From: Lytechinus variegatus
Taxonomy: Eukaryota; Echinodermata; Echinoidea; Temnopleuroida; Toxopneustidae
NCBI RefSeq assembly: GCF_018143015.1
Contig: NC_054742.1
Coordinates: 12,817,632-12,881,631 of the forward strand
Reading direction: 5' to 3'
DNA length: 64,000 nucleotides
A program made the position numbers and the translations under genes. Positions 13,491 to 27,600 of the stretch are shown one piece after another (within the stretch, counting starts at the first letter, position 1; each line of letters starts with the position of its first letter). Under the pieces are notes generated by a model, which searched no databases, had not been told where the DNA came from, and worked only from the letters and a program-made list of their open reading frames with translations.

Positions 13491-13858
13491 AAAGCTTGAA
13501 AATAACTCGAGTTATTATGAGATTACACTAGCGTAGAATATAATAAACCTTTAAAACACAAAAACCAATATCTACTAGTCTTAGTGTATATCCATTTGGT
13601 TAAATAGAGTAGATTTGGATCTAAATCAAACACTTTCCTTAAATATTGAAATAATATTCTTCACTATCTACCTTTCTTAAGATCAATTTGGATTAACTTA
13701 ACATCCCCTTCCAAATTGAAATGAACTTGAAATGATGGCCGGTTCCATCTTTTGTTTTTCGATTACATGGCCATTGTAAATTAGTTATTCCAAGTGGGAA
13801 TTATATGTGTACTTTTAAGACCAAAGTTTATTTTGTTAAAGTCATAAGTTACAGATAT

Positions 13859-16452
13859 GGGCAATTCCATGGAAAATGTTCACTTTAGAGAAAAAATGAA
13901 GTTTCAGATTTCACTTAAGCAGTCAAATTTTCTTAAAAAGTAATCTATAAAGTACCAATTTCCAATAGAATAATCGCAATATTGATAAAATTTTGTAGTT
14001 TTTTCCATCATCAAAAAAATAGAATAGTAAATTGCAAAATGTAAAAAATGTGGCTATTTTTAAACAATTCATCTTTCCTGTCTCTACTAAAAGCAAACAA
14101 GGTCCCAGAGGTCTCTTTTAACTTTTGAATAGTTGATTAATGTTTAAATCAACAGAAAATCATCGTTGAATTTTATGCCATTCATCAATTTTAGAGAAAT
14201 CTGTCTTCAGATTTGTGTGATTTCTTTACCATTATCAGTGTCATGTCCGTTACGTTTTTCACTTAAAGTTTCCATAGCTTACAGGAAATTTCTCTCAAGG
14301 TACTGCAGATTCAGATTCTATGTTAGAATTAAACCCCCCTACCATGTGTAGCAATCATTTTCCCTTACCACTTCTCATTTTCATAAAAATGGCGTAACGG
14401 ACATGACAATTTTCGTAACGGACATGACGCCTTATATATGACAAAAGGCAGCATTCACAAAAACAAAATATTAAGCTCAGTGTCACAGACTGTGGTCAGT
14501 CTCAATTGCTTGAGGATAGCTGGATGTAATAACTCCTAGAATCTGCAAGTCATTCAAGTCATTTTTAGAAGTTAGTGAATGATGAAAGTTCAGCTCTTGT
14601 TCTGGTATATTTTTCTGAGATTTAACAGTATGCCACATAATATTAGGAAAGATGCAGCTAGAGCTAGCAACAAACTTAGATCACAATCTGCAGCATTTGT
14701 GTTTGAACAATACAATTGATTATCTTAATAGTTGTTGGCACTGAGAGTTTGGAGCATGATAAAACTTCAACTTGTGAATTCATGAGATCATTGATGATGA
14801 TCATTGATGATACATGTATTGCTTCAAACTATCTGACTTTCACCAACCTCTACTTCTTCAGTGATGGCACGGGCTCACATTAAAAAGAACAAGTTTGTAT
14901 TCAGAATCAGATATCTGTGTTACATGGTGTAGCTCTATGAATCCATGAACCTACAGTGGCACTTCTTTGCAATATCACAAAGCAAAGGGGCTGTGGAAGG
15001 AATGTGGCACGATCAATAAATTATGTCATAGTATTTTGGTCAGCCATAATCACGATTTGAATGATGTATCTTCATTTGTACACAAGCAGCGCGGACAATG
15101 CAACAAAATTAGATACAGCCACATTTGTCAGCAAGTAAGATCGTAAGATTTAGAACATCCAAGATTTGATGAAAGGATGATTATACTCAGGATAATATTT
15201 AATTTGAATGGAAAATAATTTCAGAAGCAATTTACAAACATTCTGATTGCCTTTCAACTCATACATAATCGATGAAAGATTGGTTTCCAGGTACTGCTAT
15301 TAAATTTTAAAATACTTTTTAATGTCATTTTTTTAAATCTTAAAACTGACATTAATACTACTACATATTCTTTATCATAAAATACATTTCATAATATGTT
15401 CATCTTGGATTTATACAGGTCTGGTACATTTGTTTTCTTCTCACAAAAAATGAGATTTGGTCTTCTCAGTGTGCCGTAGTGGTACGATAAACATTGTATT
15501 CTATATAAAAATATCATGTAGGCTATAGCTATCAAATTAATGATACCTGCCAATAAAAAAGGCAATAATATCTACATATTTTTCTTAAGAATGTTAGTAA
15601 AGGTACTTTGCTGTTACATAATTACATTCATTATTCATATTTCTTTCATTTTGAAACTAAGAAGTGCTAATGAAGTTCACTTCGTAAGGGTGTCATGTCC
15701 GTTACGCTAGTGTATATTATCAAATAGTAAGCCATGAATAAAAAATAATCTTTACTATCAACTTTTTCTCTTTTAATTAGGTGTAGAGGATGGTAGTAAC
15801 TGGAAAATACTCTCTATCTGTTGTTAACTGATGTAAAAGAAAATTTTCTAAATATTTTTTGTTTTATAAATATTGTATGAAAAGCCCCCCTCTTAAATTG
15901 CAAAATAATGGGAGATATTACAGATTATCAGTTATGATGTATGTCTCTAACCACTAGCCTTAACATGTAAACAATTAGACTTGTACCATATCTTGTAATA
16001 AAATCATTATATTCACTTACAAAAAGTGGACGAAACTGTCATGTCCGTGACGCTTCGTGTGTCATGTCCGTTACGCTACATTTTGAGCTATGAATACAGA
16101 ATGCACTGCAAAACTGTTGTTAAACACCATTGTATGGATAGAGCATGATATTAAGGTTAAATTAACACCAATGTCAGGTGCATGCAATCTAAGAATTCAC
16201 AGGAATTTTTATAAGCAATTGGAGGTAAAAATGCTTCGTCCATTTCGTGTCATGTCCATTACGCTCACAAAGAGTGCAATATCTCAACAACTGTTCAATG
16301 AAACAATTTGAAATTTCATGTGTATGTAACTGATACTTCAACGTGTCTGATAAGCTCAATAACAATTATCAAAAGACTGTTAATTCTACTGTATAAACCT
16401 TTGAATTACAAAAATTTGTCTGAATGTCATGTCCGTTACGCTGGAATTGACC
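13859..16452. mobile_element. 2.6-kb non-autonomous transposon with GGGCAATTCCA ends and eight 15-mer repeats
   Basis: Left end GGGCAATTCCA (13859), right end TGGAATTGACC (to 16452), flanked by the 4-bp duplication ATAT (13855-13858 and 16453-16456). The 15-mer GTCATGTCCGTTACG occurs at 14240 (+), 14393 (-), 14414 (-), 15692 (+), 16038 (+, one change), 16061 (+), 16249 (+, one change) and 16426 (+), the last directly against the right end. No transposase gene is seen. Confidence 0.8.
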
Positions 16453-16995
16453 ATATATCAAACTTAACTTTAATTATTGAAAAGCAAATGTAGCTTAACT
16501 CAATTTTCTTTGTGCACAGATGGCAATTTTAAGAACTGCATCAACTGGCTTTTTTCAATATTTGAAGACAATTGTAACAATTACGTGAAATGGGATGAAC
16601 AAGATGATGGACTGACATCACTAGTTTTAACTTTGTATATATGTCCTAGTCTCTGGAATCGTTTGAAATATTGATGCTCTATAAAGCATTTCACTGGACT
16701 TCTATGAAGGAAGTAATAAATTCAAGCTTTGCTTAAATTGTGAAATTGTTAAGCTAAATGTATGAGAAATAGTACTTTAAATTTACACTCAATTTACACT
16801 CAATGCAAGATATTTTGATATCAGATCAAGGTTTCATAAATCTCATATTATTTTGTTGTGTTAAATAAATAATACACATGAATATTAATCTCACAGTTTA
16901 TACAGTGCATATAACATTTTAACATCAATGTAAGTAAGATCCACCACAGAATAACAAAGAAATATGAAATATTAGTAAAAATATCTTTAGTTGAA
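16453..16995 (-). other. MYCBPAP 3'UTR / intergenic gap
   Basis: Probable 3'UTR of MYCBPAP (minus strand). No minus-strand AATAAA was spotted; an ATTAAA-type hexamer lies at about 16470. The convergent gene ANAPC15 ends 6 kb to the left. Confidence 0.35.
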
Positions 16996-19624
16996 TCACA
17001 TTTTCTGCATAAGTTGCTGCATGAGAGCATTATCTTGTTTTTCTTTGATGTCTTCAAACAATGCAGTCATCTTATCAACGGTCTCAGATAGTAGAGCATA
17101 TACCTGTGTGAGGACATAAACAAGAAATATTTCAATTTAGACCTACTCATGTTCTATTCTTATTATAATTCATTACAAGGTGACAGTAACTTCTGATTTC
17201 CTCTAAAATCTGGTATTCTGATAAGAATATCTAAGGTGCAAAAGGGATTTCTTTACAATCATGTGCAATTTAAAAATTCCTAAATATTTCCCTTCAATCT
17301 TCTCAAATATAATACATACCTTTACAGATCTTATGCATCATGGCGTGAGGATATTGAGCATTTCAACATTGTGATAAACAACATACTTTTGATGATTGTT
17401 TAGTTGATTTCAAACCACTTGTTTCATTCAAATACTTCCAAAAATATATTATTTCCAAAGAGAACATTGTATTATTGAATAAAAAAGAAAGGTGATAAAA
17501 AGCAATAATCTTAAGTGTGCTGTTTATCAGTTTTCCAAATAATAAAGCTACATGAATACAAGAATTCTGTCCAGTGATCTATTGCGATACAAGAACCATA
17601 TACACACACATGCCAGTTCTCTCCGCTGTAGGTTTCAATAACATGTTCTGTATTTTCTTAAAAATCAACACATATTATGCTGAGATGCATAAATTACAAG
17701 TTGTTGCAAACCAATGCCATTTACATCACCAATCGTATTAATACTAAATCACTGATTGAATTCCTGTGAGTTTCCAAGAATATTCTAATCAACACACTAA
17801 CCTGTATGTAGAGTTTATTCCTGTATTTAGCATCCATGATAGGATCACCAGTCACAGAGATATGTACTTTCTCTATTGAACCACTACTAGGGGTACGGAT
17901 ACGCCCCCTTCTCTCTCCTCCTGATGGAGTTTTCTTCTCTCTTTCTTTTGTAGGAGTAGGACTTGGAGCAGCTTTCTTGCCTTTACCTGGGGTCTTCTCT
18001 CCTCCTTTACTCTTTGGTCTGTCTTTATCCTTGTCCTAAAAAGCAAATCAAGAAGAAATATTTTACAAACTATCCCAAATCTACAAATGAAATGAAAATC
18101 TATTGGTCATAATATATTCCATTGCACCAAGTGAGGCTGATAGCAATTGCAAATCATGTACAGTCTATGAAGACTGCAGCAATCATTCAGTGTTGGCAGA
18201 ATATCATTTTTGCAAAGGTAGTGTAAAACTTAAATTCAGTATTCAATTCAGTATTTATTTCCAAATTCATTAAAAATAACAAAATAACAAAATGAGAACA
18301 AAACAAAATGAGAACAAAAGTATATATACACAAAGAAAAAATAACATGAAACAAAGCAAAGGTATCAACAAAACATAACTGAAACAAATAGTGGTAATGA
18401 TAAAATTATGGTTGGCACATGATTATAAAAATATAGATGAACAAAATAATGAATGGAAATCGGGCATGCACAAAAAAGCCATAAAAAGGCTTGTCAAAAC
18501 GCACATACCCACGAAATATCAATCGTTAAAAATAAAATTCAGTATATGGTATGGATGCGGCAAGTACAAAAGAATAAATAGAGATAAGAATAGTAATTTC
18601 TTAAAAAGATAAATTAAACAAACTTTCAAACAAACTTCAATGTAAAACAAAACAGAACAAAGGATAAAAACAAAACAAAAAATATAAACAAACGGATAAA
18701 CAATCAAATAAGCAAATAGTACAAAACCACGTTAAGAGAAATCAATAATTGCTCAGCAATTTCTTTTTATATTGTCTTTTAAAAGTATTATTAAATTGTA
18801 TATTATATGTGTTAAGGTCTAAACTATTCCATAGTGTGGGGCCAGTATGTCGTATTGAATATTTAGATTTATCATTTGAAAAGGTCCATCTGTGGAATTT
18901 GTTAAATGCTCTAGTAAAGTAATTATGAACGTTTGTATTAATTGAGAACATATTCATTAAATAAGGTGAAAGACTTTTTGTGTGGTATCGTTGCATAATT
19001 GAAGCAATTTGAAGTTTGGTAATATCTGGAAGTTTAGCTGTACATAATGATTTAAATAGCAAAGAAGTTGGGGCATTATAATCTGTCTTCTTACATATAC
19101 GTATTGCTTTTTTTTGTAAAATAATTAATTTTTGTATATGGCTAGAATAAGTATTACACCAAATTGAATTGCAATATGAAAGACGAGACAGAATATAAGC
19201 ATTGTAGAGTGTAAATAATATATAACTAGGTACATTACATTTTAAACGATTTAAGATTCCAATAAAACGTGCTATTTTGGTAGAGATAGAACTTATATGA
19301 TCATTCCAACATAAATTATTGCTTAAAATCACTCCTAAAAACTTGAAATTCAGTTGAGATCGTTTGACATTTTTTTTTAGTTAAATAACAAAACAGAAAA
19401 CAAGATTGTTGTAGAGCAGAACAATACTTTGTACAGCGAATAACAATTTTCACTGATAGTATCTTCAATGACCTTCCCCTCTCCTATTGTAAAATAGTTA
19501 TTTGATAAATCAAGATGAATATCCTAACTTACATCTTTCTTGCCTTTTTTGCCATCTTTTTTATCCTTCTTCCCTCCTGTAGGTTCTTCTTCTTTCGGTT
19601 CTTTCTTTCTCTTCTTGAGTTCAC
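16996..19624 (-). CDS. MYCBPAP: MYCBPAP C-terminal Lys/Glu/Pro-rich tail exons
   Basis: Exon 19624-19533 encodes a highly basic low-complexity run (ELKKRKKEPKEEE, then GGKKDKKDGKKGKKD). Exon 18035-17802 continues with DKDKDRPKSKGGEKTPGKGK and a Thr-Pro/Ser-rich part (PSPTPTKEREKKTPSGGERR). The last exon, 17103-16996, gives a final helix with Leu/Met pattern (VYALLSETVDKMTALFEDIK) and ends LMQKM. The tail is probably disordered and resembles a nuclear-localisation-rich segment. No function is inferred beyond that. Codon phases 0, 0 and stop agree. Confidence 0.85.
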
Positions 19625-21605
19625 CTGTGGAAATTGAAAACAAATGATTTGATTACTCACCCACAGAGTATTCTCATGACGACCCTCCCCCATCGTTACT
19701 TTAAGTCACTCTTTAAAACAAGTGTTTATTGTGCCTGTATATGTGGATGAGAATTTGGGATATTTTTTTATCTTTGAAACCATATGGCAGTAAATGATAG
19801 CATATACTAGTAACCCAAGTGAAATGTACGTAGGACCTTAATTAAATGATACAATCAACATTAATACCATGAACTATGGATTGATGAATGAAAATACATG
19901 CAATATACATGTATATGATTTTTTTTCAAAGCCTAGTGAATTTCAATGGTGATAAACAATATCTAAATCAAAGGAGATATTTTGAATGCAAAGCTTACTG
20001 CAATGGGAGATGAAGCAGTGACATACACAGAATTTTTGAAAGGGGGTTCAACAGGCATGATTTCCCCCTCGGAAAAAAATATGAAAAATAGCCTAGGGTC
20101 ACTAAGTCTCCGCCAAAGTCCAAGGCGCCCCATTCGGGATTTAAGCACCCTTATAGTAAAGAAATCAAAAGTGATTTTTCAAGGAGAGTCTGCATGAAAG
20201 TCATACCATTTGACTTTAAAAAGCAGTAAAAACGGCATGAGAATCTTCTTGGGCCAAGGATTTCACGTAAAAAAAAATAATATAAAAATCTGATAAACAA
20301 ATTATTAAAAAATAGCACATCAATGATGTTGAGCTCATCCGGCGTCTCGCAAAGTAATTTAACACAATTTTAATTTCAGCCCAGTTGACACTGTAGTGAA
20401 TTATATTGGTAATATAAATTGAGGAAACAGAATTGAAATTGATGAAGAAATGACAGAGAAGGGGGGGGGTCAACAGGAATTACTTTTTTTCGGACCAGAT
20501 GAGCTAAAAATTGGAATTCTGATTTTAATCAAGAGAATATCATGCCTGTTTCAAGATGAACGAAATGTTGACAACTAAAAAAAAGTCTTCAACATATTTT
20601 TTTTTTTTTTTTGGGGGGGGGTTGAATTCTTAGGGGGTGTTTTGGGTATCAACAAAATTTAAGAGGGGGGTTGAACATCTGTAACCGGCACCCCCCTGCG
20701 TACGCTAATGTGATGGAGGTTGAACATAATTTAATTCTTACATCATTTACTGGCTCACATGATGGATATGATTGTATTACTGAGGTGAAACATTTTCATA
20801 CATATCCATTTCAGGGATGCAACACTTAACAGGATTTAAGGGATTAGTGTTAATGCTATAAATATGGGAAGTACCTTTCAGATTAAACTTTTCATGCAAC
20901 ATTTCCATGCTGTAAGCAATTCACCAAAACATGCAAATGACTTTAATATGTTTGAAAACTCATTCATTTGATTATCAACATGCAAATCATAGAACATACA
21001 TGCAATGCTAACAGAAAGTAAATCATTAAAAGTAAAAATAAAACTGACAAGGCCATCCTATACAAATAACAATAATTATTAATATTAATGTTCAGGTGCA
21101 TCATTAGTGATATTAGTTAGAACCACCACCATACCATTTCAAACATTCTGCTTCATTTAAAAAAAAATGTGGCACATTTCTGTGAACAGTATTTGAGTAA
21201 TAATTTTTAATCCTTTTCTCACTGAAAAGGCCAATTCAGTTTTTCCTTATCGAATGTCAAATATTATAGGAGAATATGAAGAAAGGGACTCGAAGGTCAA
21301 GGAGAGGACTTACTTCTCTTATAACGTGGAGGACCTGAGTGAGTGAGTGGGTGAGATGGGACCATTAAAGGGAACATAATGTATCCACAGAAGCCAAGCC
21401 GTGACAAACAAAATTAAATTGTGTGGTTAAACAAAACAAAACAATATGAGCAAGCGTGCAAACAATACAATAAAACTAGGGTAAAATGAACAAGCAATAT
21501 CAAATGATAGCAATCAGGTCGAAGTTTGTCTACACTGTATGCCAGCAAGCCAAAATCCAAATACTGAGGTATTTGTAAAGTGCTCTGGGACATTGTCTTA
21601 ATGTG

Positions 21606-21645
<40 letters not shown>

Positions 21646-24600
21646 GGTGTTTATAAGAATAAAATACATAATCATATACATATGATTATGTCTCCTCACG
21701 CGTTTCTATTAAGTCTTCTTTTGTTTCTACATTATGACCCTGACGCTGAACTCTTTGATTTATATATATATATATATATACCGGCGTTCAAAGCTGGGGG
21801 CCCGGGTTCGATTCCCGGCAGAGACATTTTTTCGGCATCCCCAATTTTTCCAAAGGGTAGATAGCTCTGGGGAACCTTGATTTAAGCTACGCCTACCATT
21901 GTTCTCTTCATCCATTTCTTTACACAATATTTAAAATAAAAGAGTTGCCAAAGCTGTTGTACATGCATAGCTTCACACACACATATATATATATATATAT
22001 GTAAGCATCTTGGTTTTCCATGTATTGGCAATAATAACATCAGAAATGCGAAACAAATTTATGCGTAATGCAATTTTGCAATGCCAACAAGTTCTTTTAT
22101 TCACTTTCCAAATTTTAGGCAGTCATCTACCTTCTTCAGGGAAGATTCATGAATTGTGACTAGTTTAAACGACAGTTGTTTTTATTAAAGCGTGCGCGAT
22201 CTCAGTGGAACTAGTGTAACTGCTGCTGCTGACATACAAATATATATTTGTATGTATATATATACATAGCACTTATCACATTATATTTATATCTGATATC
22301 TATTTCGAAGAATAAAATATGGATTTTTATTTTTTGTATATACAAGCGGAATATTAATGTCACTATTTAACAATTCAAAGTTAAAAGAAAATTAGTAATC
22401 ATTGAGCCTTGAATTGCACAAACATGCCAAAACAAAATATTTAACACAGTGCAATAAACTATGTGCAATTATTCCTCTTAATGTTGCATGCAAAATATTT
22501 AATGCAGGTTATTTTTTTCATAAACTGTGCATCATGCAAATAAAGCACTTTGAATTAAAATTAGTAATCCATAACCATTATTTTTAATTTGTACTATAAA
22601 ATATCAAAGTGGTATTTCATGTGTAATATTCTGATGAATACCACGGCCTTGCATTCTTATGCAAACTTAACTGATATCAAAATATTTTTTAATTTGCATA
22701 CACATTAAACAATTTACATCAATAACCAAAACATTTACAGCCAAATTTCTTTCCATGCGGATGTGGTGTATGATGAAACATTTATAATTATTATTGATCT
22801 ATTTTTCATCTGAATAATTGAAATAATTTATCTGATTTATTCAATCACTAAATTAATTTACCAGTTCATGTGATTTTGAATAACTTCACAAGTGCACTCT
22901 CTGGAACTATGAAATACCACTTTGTAGAATGTCATAATGTAAACCAACTACACAATTGTCATCAACTGCCACAAAGATTCATAAAAGATTATAATACCTA
23001 ACAGTGTTTGACATGAATTCAGAGGAATATATTCTAATAAAAAATTTAATGTTTATATTTCCTGATTTTTTTTTTAAATATCAGATCTAATAACAGATTT
23101 AGTTACATGAATGTTTTGCATCAGATGGTGAATATATTTTTCTAAAGATCTAATTATCTCAAATAAAATAAGAATGACAGACACAGATCTTTAATCATCC
23201 TAGCTGCCATTGAGTCAAACACTGTTGGGTACCAATCTGTCAATGCCCTTGGATTCAATCAACCATGAACAACAATAAAAAAAAATAATAGGGAAATATT
23301 CATACCTCCTCTCAGAGTATCATTTGCTGCAAGAACTGCAAATTAACATAAAATGGAAGAAAAATGAATGCAATATGTAACACATTGAATATCAAACTTA
23401 TTCATCTCTAATTACAATAAAACTATAAGAACACATTATGCATATACAAATTGATGTAAAGGATTGCTTCAAGTCTTGGACATGTTGAATGCATATTTAA
23501 CTTAGTTTTTTTTTTTTTTTTCATTTGAAGTTTTAATTTTTTAGTGGGAGGAGCCAGTAACAGCCTTATTTGGTTAAGGGGTTATCTCATCTGGACGTTA
23601 CAACCAGCATATGCTGACATACTGTATGTCTTGCCAGCTGTTTTCTTATTTACTTATTTAATCCAATTTCTTGATAACAAAGCAAAATATCAAGGATTCA
23701 AACTTTATATGGAATAATAATTTTTTTTAAATTTTAACAAAAGACAATCCTTGATATAAAAAAATGTGATAAAGAATGCAATGCAACAGCCTATGTTTAT
23801 CAGCACACACTGGCTAAAAACCTTCAGGTGTGGGCATTAGCATACTCTGTTCCATCAGCTCTTGCTTCATTCATTGTCTGATCTTAACTTTCTGTTTATT
23901 CTTAAAATCTATCATGACAATTGCAAAATGAATAGCTTTCACTTGATATATCTGCATCTCTTCTCTATTTCTTGAATAGAATTCACTTAAAAAAAAAAAC
24001 TTACTTTCTGCAGTATCTGGTAGTTCTTCAACCTTCTCTGGTATACCCATATTAACTCTGATAGTGTTTGCTTGGGTTACTATGTTATCAATATTCTCCA
24101 TCATGAGGTTGTAACTGAAAAACAAAACAAGACAAGACATGAATTAAATCATAACATAAGCTTCATGACATGGAAAGATCACAACGATAATGACAATCAT
24201 AGATCACAGGTCTGTTGCACACAGAGTTGTGCTTAAAAATCATCACCATTTATCATTTAACAGTGACAAGTTATAAACTAATTCATAATACATTTCAACA
24301 CTGGTCGCTTATGAACTTAGAATACATAACACTGCATAATCATTGATTAAAAGCACTCCATACCATATACTCAGTTGAACTTAAATACATCATAATTCAT
24401 CACCTTGGCTTAATTCAAACAACCACATGATCAGAATATGTGATAATGTTGATTAAAGATGAGTAATCCAATTTCAGTCAACCTGACTGAAATGTCTCTG
24501 TTTTTAAGTAGTACTTACGCTACTCTGTACATCTCATGTTGTATGGGTGTAAAGGGAGGGAAGTAAAGAGAAGTAACAGCTTGGTTCATTCTATTCAAGA

Positions 24601-27600
24601 GATCTTCTCTCTTCTCTTCATCCTCTATGCCCAAGAACTCCTAGAAATACAAACGCAAACAATTAAATTTAATTCCATCAGTTATACAAGCTTTCTGAAA
24701 ATAATATACACGAATAAAAACAAATGTGTCATATCCCTAGAATAAGATGTGAAAGGACATATATCATGTTGAAATAAAATAAAGTAAAAATGCAATCTTT
24801 GAAATGATACCACAAGTAGGATTCATTCCTTGCATGCACTGAGCATTGAAAGAGGCAGCTTGAGCTCACTCTCAGATATTAATAATGCACCATGAATGGA
24901 TTACTGCTAGATAGATGGTACTATATACATTACATGCATATATTAATATTATCATTACAGGCCTTTTTCATTATTATACAGCTCTCTTAACCAACTCACT
25001 AGCTTATTGGCTATTTTATATTACATCCTTGCTACATACCCGTTTCATCTTAGTGACATCAAGATCCCATTCCCTATCCTCTTTCTCATCCTCACTGAAC
25101 TGCTCTACATAAAGATGTTTCAGCTGACTCACAACCTCATTGGCATAGTGCATCTGAGATAGGAAATGGATATGAAACAAAAAGGTCAATGCAAAGTCCA
25201 TGAGCATAGACTTAATATTTGTTGCACAGATTGGATTATATAAATCTACACTTTAAACATTATCTTAACAACATCTGTTAACACTAATAACTTGTTATGA
25301 CAGTAAGTAATATCCTTGGTTGAGGGGAAGTCAAACCAAAAACTTCATGCCTGAATCCTAGATCAATGCCTGAAAAACCATGTCTATAATTATATTAATA
25401 ATAATTGATAGTTTAATATGGGATATCACTTAGAGTTTATAACAAAATTGATTTGGTTTTCTATATGGATATATGCCCACATGAAAAGGAATAACTCATT
25501 CTGTCTGAAAAACAAAAAGGTTTATCTCTGATTTATTCTTCTTTTACAGGAACAAACCTTTAATGATCAACATTTGCAAAAAACAAGAATAAAAACCTTA
25601 TTGATTTGAGGACCTTAAACTGACTTTCAATTTATTGCAATTTTCTTGCAATACACAATAAAGTGCAATACTGCCATATGTTTTTTCAGTGTCTCTCTGA
25701 GTCAAATGTCTCTAAAATCTTATGTTTTACAGCTTAGTATATTTTCAACCTGATGAATGTGTGGCTTATCTCCTCAATTCATATGGAAATAAGTCTAAAT
25801 CTCACAATAGTTTTACAGAAAATATAGTGAGGTTTTAATTTCATTTCAAGCAATATGAAAGTTTGTCAAATTTTTAATGTAATGTATTCATAGAGCTATT
25901 CATTGATATGAATTTGCATTTGATTTGACATACCCCAGGATTAAGCCTTTCAAAAGTCTCCTCATCTGTGATGTAGGCATCAATAGGTGACTGAGCTCTT
26001 TCAGGAGTACGGATACCATCTACTAACTCATCTAAGATACGACGAACAGCTACCTGAGCCTGCTTGGCAAACAGCTCCTCCTAAATAAAGACAGAATATG
26101 AAATATATTTAGTGGACTACAAAGAAAAATGTTAAATGAAGTATAAACACAAAGGGAGATCTGGTAAACATGAATGTAATACATGAATTTCGAAACACAG
26201 ATAAGAATCGACTTTAAAGGTGAAATTAAAAATAGAAAGAAATAGACTTTTCATAACAAAGAACTCAAGTAGAATTGGAGTTCTAATATTATTTCTGAAG
26301 ACTGATAAATATAGCAGGTTTTAGGCCAAAATATACTTAATGAAACAGGACTCGTCTTTCTTCTTTTTTTAATAGAAAATTTTCCCCTATGCACAATTCA
26401 GTTATTTACAAAGGCACATCTAACATCCTCTCAACAAATATTACCAAAACTCTTCATATTCTTATACCCACCTCAATCTCCTTCCTCTGCTTCAAGTTCT
26501 TATCTTCCTGCAGGGCAACACCCCTCAGGGTAACCTGTAGTGCCCCACCCCCACATACCACTGGGCGAGTATCTAACTGCCAAGTCTCAGAGAAGATCCC
26601 AGCATTAGGGGACTTGAACACGAAGGGAAAGCGAAGGCTCTCTCCAGGGAGAAGCACACCACTGCTGGTGTTGAAATAGAAGCGTTGGATGCGAGGTGTG
26701 GAACATCCTTCAAATGGGTTCTGCTTGGGGATTTTCTGTGGTTAACAAAAATAAATGGAAAATATTTCGTCTTATACACGGATGGACATTCAAGACCTGT
26801 TCCCCTTTGAGTGATTCAACACTTCACATTTACTATAAATTATTCTACATTTAAATGGGCTGTCCATAGTTATTAAACCACAACTTTAGATGAGAGTTTG
26901 AATTGAACCAGAGTTCAGAAAAGGGCATTGTGTTATTGTTTTGTTATATAATACAAATATTTTCTATAACCATGACCAAATTTGTTTTTGTTTCATTAGT
27001 GTAGCCATTGTGATAGCAGTGATAACTACACATGGGATGTCATGATCAACGAAGCAAAACACAACACTCCTTCATTGAACCAATTCATGACAGGATGTCA
27101 TCAAGCTTAATTAAGTTCACATATATACATGTACATACTACTTCATAACAGAAGTGTTATCTAATCCAAACCAAGAAAAGAATATTTACGTCACATAACA
27201 CTATTCTGATATTAATGACTATGGATCTTAGAAAATTTCCAAAATTTTCACAAGCATTATTTCTCAAAATAAACAGTATCCCAGATGAATTGGTAAAAAT
27301 AGTCTCCTGTTTTTATCAACTAACCTTCCAATCATAATAAATGGTTGTAGTTCCATCATTAACAAGTTCCAAGTGAGATGTGGTCCTAACTCCAGCAAAT
27401 GCTTCAAAGGTTACTCTTGAGCTACATGCAATCTGGCCTTTATGACTGTTACTATCCCCAGTCCAGCGGGCAGGATAACCATTAAACTTGAGAGCAGGAC
27501 CAATGATGGGCTCTGGTATGGCTTCCTCAGGCATTTCACTCTCATTAGGAATCCTGTTAGTGGAAATCAGAATATCATGTGGTTTATTCTGTTTGGAATA

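Larger units (their letters stand above)
10866..13858. other. ANAPC15 3' flank / 3'UTR region
   Basis: No AATAAA occurs close to the stop codon. Candidate signals are at about 12570, 12617 and 13039, so the UTR end is uncertain. Contains a small TIR element (11180-11380) and a broken minus-strand frame (13118-13490). Confidence 0.4.

Noticed and set aside
21803-21819. tRNA gene
   Set aside because: Only the T-arm/B-box half is present; no acceptor stem pairing or A box, so it is a SINE relic.
26573-26779. Minus-strand open frame overlapping exon 26735-26472 in another frame
   Set aside because: Shadow of the MYCBPAP exon; the exon frame continues the conserved Ig-like pattern.
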